From Rhodanobacter sp. (GTDB lineage Bacteria; Pseudomonadota; Gammaproteobacteria; Xanthomonadales; Rhodanobacteraceae): a DNA stretch of 64,000 nt. The stretch is taken from positions 1,919,562 to 1,983,561 of the forward strand of contig AP031382.1 of NCBI GenBank assembly GCA_040371205.1, written 5' to 3'. Shown one piece after another: positions 23,973 to 34,213 of this stretch; the stretch's first letter is position 1, and each line of letters starts with the position of its first letter. Made by a program: the position numbers and the translations under genes. The notes below the pieces were generated by a model that was not told where the DNA came from, ran no database searches, and saw only the letters and a program-made list of their open reading frames with translations.

Positions 23973-24977
23973 TCAACGGGCGAAATGCCAGACCACGAAG
24001 GCCGCGAACACGCCATACAGCAGGCCGACCGGCAACAACCGCCGCGCGATCACGCGGCCGCGCCGGAACAGCCACCAGAGATAAACGATGGCGGCAGCGG
24101 TGAGCGCGCCCGACACGATCAGCGGCGTGTCGAACAACCAGGGCGTGGCGAAAATCGCCAGCGCGCTGGGAATGGTGGCCTGTATCATCATCGCGCCGGA
24201 AATATTGGCCAGTGCGAGGCGCTCCTTGCCCTGACGTACCCAGATCAGCGCGTTCAGCGTCTCCGGCAATTCGGTCGCCACCGGGCTCAGCACCAGCGCC
24301 ACCAGATGCGGCGGCAAGGCGAAAGCATCGCCGATCGCCTCCAGTTGCCCCACGAACACGCGCGAGGCCACGGCGATCACGGCGAGCGCCGCGAGCGCCT
24401 GTGCCGCCACCCAGCGCATCGCGGGTTCGGCGTCGTGCGGGCGCAACTTCAGCGGCTCGATGTCCTCGTCTTCCGGCGCCGTGTCCTCGCTGCGCACCTC
24501 GCGCCACACGTACAGCGCATAGGCCAGCAGGAAAAGCACGCCCAACAGGGGCTTGACCGCGAACGCCACCAGGCCGAGCCCGACCTTGAACACGAAGATC
24601 GCCAGAAACCACGCCTGGTCGCGCGCCAGCCGCCGGTGATCGACGCGCACCCGCTCGTCGACGCGCCCCAGCCGTTTGCGGTTGCTCCACAACGCGACGC
24701 CCACCACGGCGTAAGCGATCGTGGCCAGCACAAGCGGACCGCCCATCGCGGCACCCACGCCGATGTCCCGCGCGGAGGCGGTCTTGCCGAAGATCACCGC
24801 GACGAAGGTGACGGCACTCTCGGGCAAGGCCGTGCCGAACGCCGCCAGCACCGTGCCGGTGGCGGTGGCGCCCAGCCCGAGCCGGCGTCCCAGCCATTCG
24901 ACGCCGTTGACGAAATACTCGCAGGCGAGATAGATCGCGCCGGCGGAAACCAGGAACAAGGCAAGGGTTGGCAGCAT
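23973..24977 (-). CDS. CaCA-family cation exchanger, probable manganese exporter
   Basis: An inner-membrane calcium/cation antiporter-like protein of 334 residues with about ten hydrophobic segments in two halves. Each half has an alpha-repeat-like motif: AAFGTALPESAVTF near residue 47, and LSPVATELPETLNAL in the second half, with the conserved acidic residue of CaCA exchangers. A cytoplasmic acidic loop (EDTAPEDEDIEP) joins the halves. The start MLPTLALFLVSAG was chosen because it begins the first helix and lies just after a riboswitch leader. The yybP-ykoY manganese riboswitch upstream implies export of Mn2+, rather than only Ca2+; that is an inference from the leader. Confidence 0.85.
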   Translation of the reverse strand: MLPTLALFLVSAGAIYLACEYFVNGVEWLGRRLGLGATATGTVLAAFGTALPESAVTFVAVIFGKTASARDIGVGAAMGGPLVLATIAYAVVGVALWSNRKRLGRVDERVRVDHRRLARDQAWFLAIFVFKVGLGLVAFAVKPLLGVLFLLAYALYVWREVRSEDTAPEDEDIEPLKLRPHDAEPAMRWVAAQALAALAVIAVASRVFVGQLEAIGDAFALPPHLVALVLSPVATELPETLNALIWVRQGKERLALANISGAMMIQATIPSALAIFATPWLFDTPLIVSGALTAAAIVYLWWLFRRGRVIARRLLPVGLLYGVFAAFVVWHFAR

Positions 24978-24987
24978 GGGAATCACG

Positions 24988-25036
24988 GGCCGGGCGAACG
25001 AAGAACCGATGGCACAACGGCACCGTTCGCCCGGCC
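24988..25036 (-). promoter_or_regulatory. Probable riboswitch expression platform hairpin
   Basis: A perfect 13-bp inverted repeat (GGCCGGGCGAACG and its complement, 24988-25000 with 25024-25036) lies between the aptamer and the exchanger ATG at 24977. Its 3' arm ends 11 nt before the start codon, so it would mask the ribosome-binding region. There is no U-tract, which suggests translational control. Confidence 0.55.
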
Positions 25037-25052
25037 GGGTGAACATGCCGCT

Positions 25053-25180
25053 GGCCAAAGGTCTCGCCGGGCAAGGCGTCGAACGACGACGCCCGCCGTC
25101 CGCACCATGGCGCCGCGGGGGCAACCAAGTCTGTTGATGCGGACGCCTCGGGGAAGAGGCTGGCTACTCCCCAATGACAG
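25053..25180 (-). promoter_or_regulatory. yybP-ykoY manganese riboswitch aptamer
   Basis: On the minus strand the leader contains the conserved blocks of the Mn2+-sensing yybP-ykoY family in order: TTGGGGAGTAGCC near 25160-25175, then CATCAACAGACTTGG near 25128-25140, and finally GAGACCTTTGGCC near 25053-25066, with helices between them. These are the two loop elements that form the metal site and the closing strand. It precedes a cation exchanger gene, the expected target type. No alignment score was computed. Confidence 0.85.
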
Positions 25181-25224
25181 GCCGACGATGTTAGCGGCCG
25201 GCGCCAGGGTACGGCAACCCCGGT

Positions 25225-26031
25225 TCAACCCGGCGATGCGAGCACGTCTTCCAGCCGCCAATGCCCTGCGGCACGGCCGACCAGCCAATGCGCCGCCTGC
25301 AACGCGCCGCGCGCGAAGATCGCCCGGTCGGTGGCGCGGTGCCCCAGTTCCAGCCGCTCGCCCGCACCGATCAGCAGCGCCTGGTGCTCGCCCACGATGT
25401 CTCCGCCGCGCACGACGGCAAAGCCGATGCTGCCGGGAACGCGTTCGCCTGTGCGCCCTTCGCGGCTGTAGACCGCGGAGTTTTCCAGCGTGGCGTCGCG
25501 CGCGGCGGCGGCGGCGTGGCCCAAGGCCAGCGCCGTGCCCGAGGGCGCATCCTGTTTGCGGCCGTGATGGGCCTCGACGATTTCCAGGTCCCAATCCGGC
25601 AACGCGGCGGCAGCCTCGCGCAGCAACCGCATCAGCAGCGCCACGCCCAGGCTGAAATTCGCCGCGCGCAACAGCGCGATGCGCGAGCCGGCGGCGTCCA
25701 GCCGCGCCTGCAGGTCGGCATCGAGGCCGGTGGTGCCGGTGACCAGCGGAATGCCACGCGCCAGGCAATGCTCCAGCGCGGTGGCGAGGCCGGCCGGACC
25801 GCTGAAGTCGATCACCACGTCCAGCGCGGGCGTGCGCGACCAGTCGCGCGCATAACGCAGGGGCTGCCCCAGCCAGACCGGTTCGCCATCGTGCACCGAT
25901 CCCGGCGACACCACCGCATGCGCCAGCTCGAAGCGCCCGTCCTCGCGCAACAGCGACAGCAAGGCCTGCCCCATGCGGCCGGAGGCGCCGTTGATGGCAA
26001 GGCGGATCGGCGAGCTGGTCATGGACGACAT
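25225..26031 (-). CDS. dapB: 4-hydroxy-tetrahydrodipicolinate reductase
   Basis: Lysine/diaminopimelate pathway enzyme that reduces 4-hydroxy-tetrahydrodipicolinate with NAD(P)H. It has 268 residues with the nucleotide-binding motif NGASGRMGQAL at residues 14-24, and the substrate/catalytic signature EIVEAHHGRKQDAPSGTA (His-His and Lys). The C-terminus LEDVLASPG is typical. Starting at the second Met (26022) is possible. It lies downstream of dnaJ in the same direction, 88 bp away, as in other xanthomonads. Confidence 0.96.
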   Translation of the reverse strand: MSSMTSSPIRLAINGASGRMGQALLSLLREDGRFELAHAVVSPGSVHDGEPVWLGQPLRYARDWSRTPALDVVIDFSGPAGLATALEHCLARGIPLVTGTTGLDADLQARLDAAGSRIALLRAANFSLGVALLMRLLREAAAALPDWDLEIVEAHHGRKQDAPSGTALALGHAAAAARDATLENSAVYSREGRTGERVPGSIGFAVVRGGDIVGEHQALLIGAGERLELGHRATDRAIFARGALQAAHWLVGRAAGHWRLEDVLASPG

Positions 26032-26119
26032 CCCGGTATCGGCGGCAAACGGACGTCCAAAGTTAGCCTAGAGCCGCTCCAAAGTCTGCACAGGGCCATG
26101 CGCAGGTCCGCATCGGAAC

Positions 26120-27244
26120 TCAGGAAGTCACCTTCGACCAGAATTGCCGCACGCCATCGAACCAGCTGTGCGCACGCGGCATGTGCTCTTCGGCCTTGCC
26201 CTCGTTGAAGCTGGCTTCGAGCTGCTCCAGCAATTCGCGCTGCTGTTTGGTGAGGCGCACCGGGGTCTCCACCACCACGCGGCAGATCAGGTCGCCGGCG
26301 CGACCGTTGCGCACCGATTTCACGCCACGCCCGCGCAGACGGAAGGTCTGTCCGGTCTGGGTCTCCGGCGGAATGGTGATCGGCACTTCGCCTTCCAGCG
26401 TGGGCACCGGCAACTCGGCGCCCAACGCCGCCTGCGAGAAGCGGATCGGCACTTCGCAGTAAAGGTCGTTGCCCTCGCGCTGGAAGATCCTGTGCTCGCG
26501 CACGCGTACTTCCACGTACAGGTCGCCGGCCGGCGCGCCGGCCGGGCCGGCTTCGCCCTGGCCGGTGAGGCGGATGCGGTCGCCGTTGTCCACGCCGGCG
26601 GGAATCTTCACCGACAACGTGCGGGTTTCTTCGAGCCGGCCTTCGCCATGACATGGCTTGCACGGTTTCTCGATCGTCTGGCCGCTGCCGCCGCAATGCG
26701 GGCATGCTTGCTGGATCGAGAAGATGCCGTTCTGCATGCGCACGCGGCCATGGCCGTTGCAGGTCTTGCAGGTGGTCGTCTTGCCGTCGGCCGAACCGCT
26801 GCCGTTGCAGTGATGGCAATTGACCTGGGTGGGAATCTCGATCTTGCGCTCGACGCCGAACACGGCGTCCTCGAGGTCAAGTTCCATGATGTAGCGCAGG
26901 TCGGCGCCCCGGCGCGGCTGGCGGCCCCGGCCGCCGCCGAAGATGTCGCCGAAGATGTCGCCGAAGATATCGCCCATGTCGCCGAAACCGCCGGCACCGC
27001 CGCGGCCGCCCATGCCGCCCTCGAAGGCGGCGTGGCCGTACTGGTCGTACATGGCGCGCTTCTGCGCGTCGGAAAGCACCTCGTAGGCCTCCTTGGCCTC
27101 CTTGAACTTCTCCTGCGCCGCGGGATCGTCCGGGTTGCGGTCCGGGTGGTACTTCATCGCCAGGCGGCGGAAGGACTTCTTCAGTTCGACCTCGGTGACC
27201 GTGCGTTCGACACTGAGGACTTCGTAGTAATCACGCTTGCTCAT
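26120..27244 (-). CDS. dnaJ: Chaperone protein DnaJ
   Basis: Hsp40 co-chaperone that stimulates DnaK ATPase. The 374 residues have a J-domain with the HPD motif (YHPDRNPDD) near residue 34, a Gly/Phe-rich linker, the zinc domain with four CxxCxGxG-type repeats ([36 protein letters not shown]), and the C-terminal substrate domains. Its ATG overlaps the stop of the TMEM175-like gene, so it is coupled to that gene rather than directly to dnaK. Confidence 0.98.
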   Translation of the reverse strand: MSKRDYYEVLSVERTVTEVELKKSFRRLAMKYHPDRNPDDPAAQEKFKEAKEAYEVLSDAQKRAMYDQYGHAAFEGGMGGRGGAGGFGDMGDIFGDIFGDIFGGGRGRQPRRGADLRYIMELDLEDAVFGVERKIEIPTQVNCHHCNGSGSADGKTTTCKTCNGHGRVRMQNGIFSIQQACPHCGGSGQTIEKPCKPCHGEGRLEETRTLSVKIPAGVDNGDRIRLTGQGEAGPAGAPAGDLYVEVRVREHRIFQREGNDLYCEVPIRFSQAALGAELPVPTLEGEVPITIPPETQTGQTFRLRGRGVKSVRNGRAGDLICRVVVETPVRLTKQQRELLEQLEASFNEGKAEEHMPRAHSWFDGVRQFWSKVTS

Positions 27245-27819
27245 TGCTTGATCCGCGATTCGATGCGCCGATCAGGAATGAACCAGATCGCTGCCACCGT
27301 GGCATAAAACAGACACGACACCCACGGCGCCACGAACGCCAGCAGGATGCCTCCCAGGTACATGGTGACGGCGACCTTGCCTTTCCAGTCGCCCCCTAAC
27401 GCCTGCGCCAGCAGCGAGGTCTTGCCGCCGTTGGCGCAGATCAGGCTGTATTGCAGCGGCAACCAGGCGATGGCGCACATCAGCAACACGAAGCCGTAGA
27501 CCGCCACCGGCAACCGGGCGAACGCGTTCTCGCCCATCCACCCCGTGGCCACCGGCATCAGCGACAGCCAGAACAGCAGGTGCAGATTGGCCCACAGCAC
27601 GCGGCCGTCCACCTTCTTCGCAGCATGCAGGAAGTGGTGGTGGTTGTTCCAGTAGATGCCCACGTAGACGAAGCTCAGGACGTAGCTGAGGAACACCGGC
27701 CACTGCGCGGCCAGCACCTCCCAGCCCGCGCCGTGCGGCACCTTCAACTCCAGCACCATGATGGTGATGATGATGGCCAGCACGCCGTCGCTGAACGCTT
27801 CAAGACGCCCCTTGTCCAT
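27241..27819 (-). CDS. TMEM175-family (DUF1211) membrane protein, potential K+ channel
   Basis: A 192-residue integral membrane protein with about six hydrophobic segments. The N-terminal signature [20 protein letters not shown] (Arg, Phe, Ser, Asp in helix 1) is the hallmark of TMEM175 channels, whose bacterial members are potassium-selective and lack a P-loop. A histidine cluster NNHHHFLHA lies in helix 3. It is embedded between dnaK and dnaJ with a 4-bp overlap onto dnaJ, an unusual place for an ion channel; co-expression with the heat-shock genes is likely. The function in this host is unknown. Confidence 0.85.
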   Translation of the reverse strand: MDKGRLEAFSDGVLAIIITIMVLELKVPHGAGWEVLAAQWPVFLSYVLSFVYVGIYWNNHHHFLHAAKKVDGRVLWANLHLLFWLSLMPVATGWMGENAFARLPVAVYGFVLLMCAIAWLPLQYSLICANGGKTSLLAQALGGDWKGKVAVTMYLGGILLAFVAPWVSCLFYATVAAIWFIPDRRIESRIKQ

Positions 27820-27841
27820 CGCTTTCCCCAGAAAAGCTTGT

Positions 27842-27894
27842 GCGCCCGTCCAGGAGCGCGAAAGTCAAACGGGCAGCCATCCTTGGCCGCACTT
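27842..27894 (+). repeat. Dispersed stem-loop repeat, copy A
   Basis: Copy of a family seen five times in the window. It begins with a short inverted repeat (GCGCCC, 6-nt loop GTCCAG, GAGCGC; one mismatch), followed by GAAAGTCAAACGGGC, then CCATCCTTGG and CGCAC. It lies between the dnaK stop and the TMEM175 gene start. Confidence 0.8.
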
Positions 27895-27903
27895 TTCAAC
27901 AAC

Positions 27904-27925
27904 GGGCGTCGCTTTCGCGGCGCCC
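27904..27925 (-). terminator. GAAA-loop hairpin after dnaK
   Basis: On the minus strand a stem GGGCG-C-CGC / GCG-A-CGCCC with one mismatch closes a GAAA tetraloop 19 bp after the dnaK stop. No U-tract follows, so it may attenuate or stabilise the mRNA rather than terminate it. Confidence 0.4.
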
Positions 27926-27944
27926 GCTTTGCGCCAGGGCGCGA

Positions 27945-29858
<1,914 letters not shown>

Positions 29859-29910
29859 GAGTGTGCTCCCGAATCTCGAAGGCGGCCCCACGGCCGCGCA
29901 ATGGTTTTCC

Positions 29911-29938
29911 AGATGGGGCCCGCGTGCGGCGAATCAAT
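29911..29938 (-). promoter_or_regulatory. Sigma-32 type promoter upstream of dnaK
   Basis: On the minus strand the -10 element is CCCCATCT, a perfect match to the heat-shock consensus CCCCATNT. ATTGATT stands at the -35 position with a 13-bp spacer (consensus CTTGAAA). The start would be near 29904, 46 nt before the dnaK ATG. Confidence 0.65.
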
Positions 29939-29980
29939 GCCGACCGGACTCCGGATGTGTCGCGCCCGATGGCGCGCGGT

Positions 29981-30505
29981 TCAGTCTTTCGCCACGGCCA
30001 CCAGCGCGGGGCGCAGCAGGCGGTCGTTGAGCACATAGCCCTTCTGCAGCACGCTGACCACGGTGCCCGCCGCCGCGCCCGGCGACTCGACCATGCTCAC
30101 GGCATGGTGGCGTTCCGGATCGAGCGGCTGGCCCAGCGGATCGACCTGGGCCAGGCCGTGGCTCTCGCCCACCTTCTGCAGCGACTTCAGGGTGAGGCCC
30201 AGGCCCTCGCGCATCGCCGCCACGTCGGCGGTTTCCACCGCGAGCCCGCTTTCCAGGCCGTCGAACACGGGGAGCAGATCGTTCAGCAGTTTCTCGTTGG
30301 CGAAACGGCGGGCCTGCTCGAGGTCGCGATGCAGGCGGCGGCGCTGGTTTTCCAGCTCGGCCTTCTCGCGCAGCACGGTTTCGCGCAGCTCGGTATTGCT
30401 TGCTTCCAGCTCGGCCACGCGGGCATTGAGCGCATCCAGGTCGGCGCTGATCGCCTCGCTGGCGGCATCCGCGCCCTGCGCCGAGTTCGGGTCGTTGTTC
30501 TGCAT
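29981..30505 (-). CDS. grpE: Nucleotide exchange factor GrpE
   Basis: Releases ADP from DnaK. It has 174 residues with an N-terminal acidic region, a long coiled coil (ARVAELEASNTELRETVLREK onwards) and the C-terminal beta-wing with VSVLQKGYVLNDRLLRPALV, the GrpE signature. The start MQNNDPNSAQG was chosen as it follows family length; a longer reading through the hrcA gap is not supported. It lies 78 bp after hrcA and 122 bp before dnaK. Confidence 0.96.
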   Translation of the reverse strand: MQNNDPNSAQGADAASEAISADLDALNARVAELEASNTELRETVLREKAELENQRRRLHRDLEQARRFANEKLLNDLLPVFDGLESGLAVETADVAAMREGLGLTLKSLQKVGESHGLAQVDPLGQPLDPERHHAVSMVESPGAAAGTVVSVLQKGYVLNDRLLRPALVAVAKD

Positions 30506-30583
30506 GAGTAGCTCCAAACCTCGTCCGTGGCCGGCACGTGGCCGACCCAAAAATATGCGGGCAATCCCCGCCTCCCGCGCCTC

Positions 30584-31645
30584 TTATGAGGCCGTCGCCG
30601 CGCGATTCAAGGCGTCGCTGAGCAGGCCGGCGGTGGCCTGCACCACCGGGATCACCCGTTCGTAGGCCATGCGCGTGGGGCCGATCACGCCCACCGCGCC
30701 CAGCACGCGCCCCTGCGTGCCATAGCTGGCGGTGACCATGCTGCAGCCGTCCAGCGCGGCGAATCCCGATTCTTCGCCGATGAACAGCCGCACGCCGGGC
30801 GCCCGCGCGCAGGATTCCATCAATTGCAGCAGCCCGTTCTTCTGCTGGAAGGCCTCGAACAGCTCGCGCAGGCGTTGCAGGTCGGCCAGCTCGGCGCAGG
30901 CCATCAGGTTGGTCTGGCCGCTGACCAGCACGTCGTCGCCATCGGCCTGCGGCGCAAACGAGGCCGTGGCCAGCTCGGTGGCGTTCGCCACCAGCCGGTT
31001 CAGTTCGCTGCCGGCCGCGCGCAGTTCGGCCAGCAGGTGGGCGCGGATGTCGTCCACGCGCAGGCCGACGAAATGGGCGTTGATGTAGTTGGCCGCCTGC
31101 TCCAGCTCGCGGCCTTCCAGCGGCTTGGCCAACTGCACCACGCGGTTCTGCACCTGGTTGTCGGAGAACACCAGGATCACCAGGATCCGGGCATCGGGCA
31201 ACGGCACGAAGTCGATGTGGCGCAGCGGAAAATCCGTCTGCCGCGGCACCGTCACCACGCCGGCGAAGCGGGTCATCGCCGACAGCAGCGCCGAGGCATT
31301 GCCCAGCAGGTCGCGCGTGGTGACCTGTCCCGGCGGCAGCTCGCGCTGCAGGCGCGCCATTTCTTCGTGCGGCAGCGGCTGCAGCTCGATCAGGCTGTCC
31401 ACGAACAGGCGCAGTCCGCGCGGCGTGGGGATGCGGCCCGCCGAGGTATGCGGCGAGGCGACCAGTCCGGCCTCCTCGAGGTCGGCCATGATGTTGCGGA
31501 TCGTCGCCGGACTCACGTCCAACCCCGACGAGCGTGACAGCGTGCGCGACCCCACCGGCTCGCCGTCGACCAGATACTGCGCAATCAGGCTGCGCAGCAG
31601 GCGCCGCGTGCGTGCATCGAGTTCGTGGCCGTGGTGACGGGACAT
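30584..31645 (-). CDS. hrcA: Heat-inducible transcription repressor HrcA
   Basis: Repressor of class I heat-shock genes through the CIRCE element. The 353 residues begin with a winged helix (RLLRSLIAQYLVDGEPVGSR, then SRSSGLDVSPATIRNIMADLEE), followed by the GAF-like and inserted dimerisation domains, with LFIGEESG near the C-terminus. No CIRCE inverted repeat (TTAGCACTC-N9-GAGTGCTAA) is visible in this operon, so HrcA may act elsewhere, for instance on groESL. It is the first gene of the heat-shock operon and is divergent from recN. Confidence 0.95.
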   Translation of the reverse strand: MSRHHGHELDARTRRLLRSLIAQYLVDGEPVGSRTLSRSSGLDVSPATIRNIMADLEEAGLVASPHTSAGRIPTPRGLRLFVDSLIELQPLPHEEMARLQRELPPGQVTTRDLLGNASALLSAMTRFAGVVTVPRQTDFPLRHIDFVPLPDARILVILVFSDNQVQNRVVQLAKPLEGRELEQAANYINAHFVGLRVDDIRAHLLAELRAAGSELNRLVANATELATASFAPQADGDDVLVSGQTNLMACAELADLQRLRELFEAFQQKNGLLQLMESCARAPGVRLFIGEESGFAALDGCSMVTASYGTQGRVLGAVGVIGPTRMAYERVIPVVQATAGLLSDALNRAATAS

Positions 31646-31674
31646 GCGCTGTAGCAACCGGTGAGACAGTAGAG

Positions 31675-31703
31675 AGATAGTGTCTGCGCGCCCGCGATGC
31701 AAG
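31675..31703 (-). promoter_or_regulatory. Possible sigma-32 promoter upstream of hrcA
   Basis: CTTGCAT (31697-31703) and CACTATCT (31675-31682) on the minus strand are 14 bp apart and partly match the heat-shock consensus. It is weaker than the element upstream of dnaK. An AGACA/TGTCT inverted repeat overlaps it. Confidence 0.35.
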
Positions 31704-31774
31704 CCGCCGCGTCATTGTACCGGCAGGCCTCGCTACAATCGCCCGACCCACACCCGGACTGCCGTCAGCCCGCC

Positions 31775-33445
31775 ATGCTCATTTCGCTCCATGTCCGCCA
31801 ATTCGCCGTCGTCGAGCAGGCCGAAGTCGACTTCGGCGCCGGCCTTACCGTGGTCAGCGGCGAGACCGGCGCCGGCAAGTCGCTGCTGGTGGACGCCCTG
31901 CTCCTGCTCGCCGGCGCGCGTGCCGACAGCGGCATGGTGCGCACGGGCAGCGACCGCGCGGAACTGTCCGCCGAATTCGACCTGGCCGCCCTGCCCGAGG
32001 CCCGCGCCTGGCTGGCGCGCGAGGAGCTGGACGATGGAGAAGCCTGCCAGTTGCGCCGGGTGATCCGTACCGAGGGCAGCTCGCGCGCCTGGATCAACGG
32101 CCGGCCGGCCAACGCCGGCCAGCTTTCCGAACTCGCTGCCTTGCTGGTGGAGGTCCACGGCCAGCACGAGCACCAGGCCCTGCTCTCCCGCGCCCACCAG
32201 CTCGCCCTGCTCGATGCCTACGCCGGCCACGAAGCGCTGGCTGCGCAGGTACGCGAACTGGCCGTGCAGTGGCGCGAGCTGGGCGCGCGCATCCGCAAGC
32301 TCAGCGGCGGCGGGGACCGCGAGCAGCGGCTCGAACTGCTGCGCCACGAGCTCGCCGAACTGGAGCAATGGTCGCTGCCGCCTGCCGAACTGGCCGAACT
32401 CGAAGCCAGCCACAAGCGCCTGGCCAATGCCGGCCGGCTGGCCGAGGGCGCGGCCGGCGTGGTCGAACTGCTTGACGGCGACAGCGAGTTCGCGCTGCGC
32501 CGCGCGCTCGGCCGCGCCCATGCCGAACTGGGCAAGCTGGCCGCGCTGGACGGGTCCCTGGATCCCGCGCTGGAACTGCTCGACAACGCCGCGATCCAGC
32601 TCGGCGAGGCTGCCGATACGCTGGGTCGCTACGCGCAGGACGTCGACCTCGACCCGGAGCGTTTCACCGCGGTGGACGCCCATCTCGCCCGCCTGCACGA
32701 GCTTGGCCGGCGGCATCGCCTGCCCGTCGCCGAACTCCACGACAAGGCCGCATCATTGCGCGGCGAACTGGCCGAACTGGAAGGCGCCGGCGAAGCGCTG
32801 GAGCAGCTCGTCGCACAACGCGAGCGCACCCGCGGCGAGTACGACCAGGCGGCGGACGCGCTGGGCAAGTCGCGCCGCAAGGCCGCCGACAAGCTGGGCA
32901 AGTCAGTCAGCACGCTGATGAGCGAACTCGGCATGGCCGGCGGCGTACTCAAGGTCGAACTGGAAGCCGCCGACGGCGACGAGCCCGACCCGCAAGGCCG
33001 CGAACGCTGCGAGCTGCTGGTCAGCGCCAACCCCGGCCAGCCGCCGCGCGCCCTGCGCAAGGTGGCCTCCGGCGGCGAACTGGCGCGCATCAGCCTCGCC
33101 ATCGAGGTCGCGACGCTGGGCAACGACAGCGTCGGCACCATGGTGTTCGACGAGGTGGACAGCGGCATCGGCGGCGCCGTGGCCGAAGTGGTGGGCCAGA
33201 AGCTGCGCGCGCTCGGCAGTCAACGTCAGGTGCTGTGCGTCACCCACTTGCCGCAGGTGGCCGCGCAAGGGCACGCGCATTTGTACGTGAGCAAGCACAG
33301 CGAGGGCGGCCACACCCGCACGCAGATCCGGCCGCTGGATGCCGAAGGCCGGCGCGACGAGCTGGCCCGGATGCTGGGCGGCGTGGAGATCACCCGCGAA
33401 ACCCGCGCCCATGCGAAGCAGATGCTGGAGCGTGCGCAGGCCTAG
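31775..33445 (+). CDS. recN: DNA repair protein RecN
   Basis: SMC-like ATPase that acts in double-strand break repair. It has 556 residues from MLISLHVRQF. The Walker A GETGAGKS is at about residues 32-39. A central coiled coil rich in Glu, Leu, Arg and Ala follows, and the C-terminal ATPase half carries VASGGELARISLAIEV (signature) and MVFDEVDSGIGG (Walker B). The final codons overlap the convergent response-regulator gene by 4 bp. I found no clear LexA box in the 129-bp upstream region. Confidence 0.96.
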   Translation: MLISLHVRQFAVVEQAEVDFGAGLTVVSGETGAGKSLLVDALLLLAGARADSGMVRTGSDRAELSAEFDLAALPEARAWLAREELDDGEACQLRRVIRTEGSSRAWINGRPANAGQLSELAALLVEVHGQHEHQALLSRAHQLALLDAYAGHEALAAQVRELAVQWRELGARIRKLSGGGDREQRLELLRHELAELEQWSLPPAELAELEASHKRLANAGRLAEGAAGVVELLDGDSEFALRRALGRAHAELGKLAALDGSLDPALELLDNAAIQLGEAADTLGRYAQDVDLDPERFTAVDAHLARLHELGRRHRLPVAELHDKAASLRGELAELEGAGEALEQLVAQRERTRGEYDQAADALGKSRRKAADKLGKSVSTLMSELGMAGGVLKVELEAADGDEPDPQGRERCELLVSANPGQPPRALRKVASGGELARISLAIEVATLGNDSVGTMVFDEVDSGIGGAVAEVVGQKLRALGSQRQVLCVTHLPQVAAQGHAHLYVSKHSEGGHTRTQIRPLDAEGRRDELARMLGGVEITRETRAHAKQMLERAQA

Positions 33446-34080
33446 CCGGCGGCGGTCGGCAGCAGGCCGCGCTCGCTGGCCATGCGGTACAGCTCCAATT
33501 CCGAGCCCGCATTGAGCTTGCCCATCACGCTGGCGCGATGGATGTAGACAGTCTTCTGGCCGATGCCAAGCTCTGCCGCCACCTGCTTGGGCGTCTTGCC
33601 GCAGGCCAGCAGCAGGAACACCTCGTGTTCGCGGGCGGTGAGGCGGTGCAGCGGATCGAGTACCGACTCCGGCTGCTCGGCGCGGCGCTGGCGCAGGTCC
33701 GAACTGAGGAAGCGCTCGCCCTGCATCACCGCACGCAATCCCGCCACCAGTTCCTCCGGCGCCACACCCTTGGTCACGTAGCCGCTTGCGCCGCGGCGCA
33801 GGGCTTCGGACACGTAGGGTTCGCCATCATGCATGCTCAGCACCACGATATGCGTGTCCGGCGCCACGCTGCGCAGATGCTCGATCAGCGGCAGGCCGCT
33901 GCCGTCGGGCAGCGAGAGATCCAGCGCCACCAGGTCGGGCCGATGCTGCGCCACCGCTTCCACGGCATCGTCCGCGCTGCGGCATTCGCCCACCACCTTG
34001 AGATCGGGCTCCAGCCCGATCAGCCGCTTGAAGCCTTCGCGCACGATGGCGTGGTCATCGACGAGGACAATGCTGTACAT
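33442..34080 (-). CDS. LuxR/NarL-family response regulator
   Basis: Two-component response regulator of 212 residues. The receiver domain has the acidic pair DD at residues 8-9, the phospho-acceptor Asp54 (ALDLSLPDG) and a conserved Lys near residue 104 (GYVTKGVAP). The C-terminal LuxR-type helix-turn-helix has LTAREHEVFLLLACGKTPKQ, then AAELGIGQKTVYIHRASVM. The partner kinase is encoded divergently 133 bp away. Targets are unknown; a structured GGA-rich RNA gene beside the kinase is a plausible candidate because GacA/UvrY regulators of this class control such RNAs. Confidence 0.92.
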   Translation of the reverse strand: MYSIVLVDDHAIVREGFKRLIGLEPDLKVVGECRSADDAVEAVAQHRPDLVALDLSLPDGSGLPLIEHLRSVAPDTHIVVLSMHDGEPYVSEALRRGASGYVTKGVAPEELVAGLRAVMQGERFLSSDLRQRRAEQPESVLDPLHRLTAREHEVFLLLACGKTPKQVAAELGIGQKTVYIHRASVMGKLNAGSELELYRMASERGLLPTAAG

Positions 34081-34213
34081 GCGTTTACTCTAGAAGCTTG
34101 GCCGGCAGAAAGCACCCGCGCGGCCCCGCTGCACCGATCCGCGGGTCTGCAGGCGTGAGCGCAGGCAGGCTCAACCCCGCCTGGCAGAACGGCGGCCCCG
34201 GCATGGATCGCCC

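Noticed and set aside
30506-31774. CIRCE operator near hrcA or grpE
   Set aside because: No TTAGCACTC-N9-GAGTGCTAA or near match was found upstream of hrcA, grpE or dnaK.
31646-31774. LexA box in front of recN
   Set aside because: CTGT and ACAG half-sites occur but with a 13-bp rather than 8-bp gap, and no TTAG-type xanthomonad box is present.
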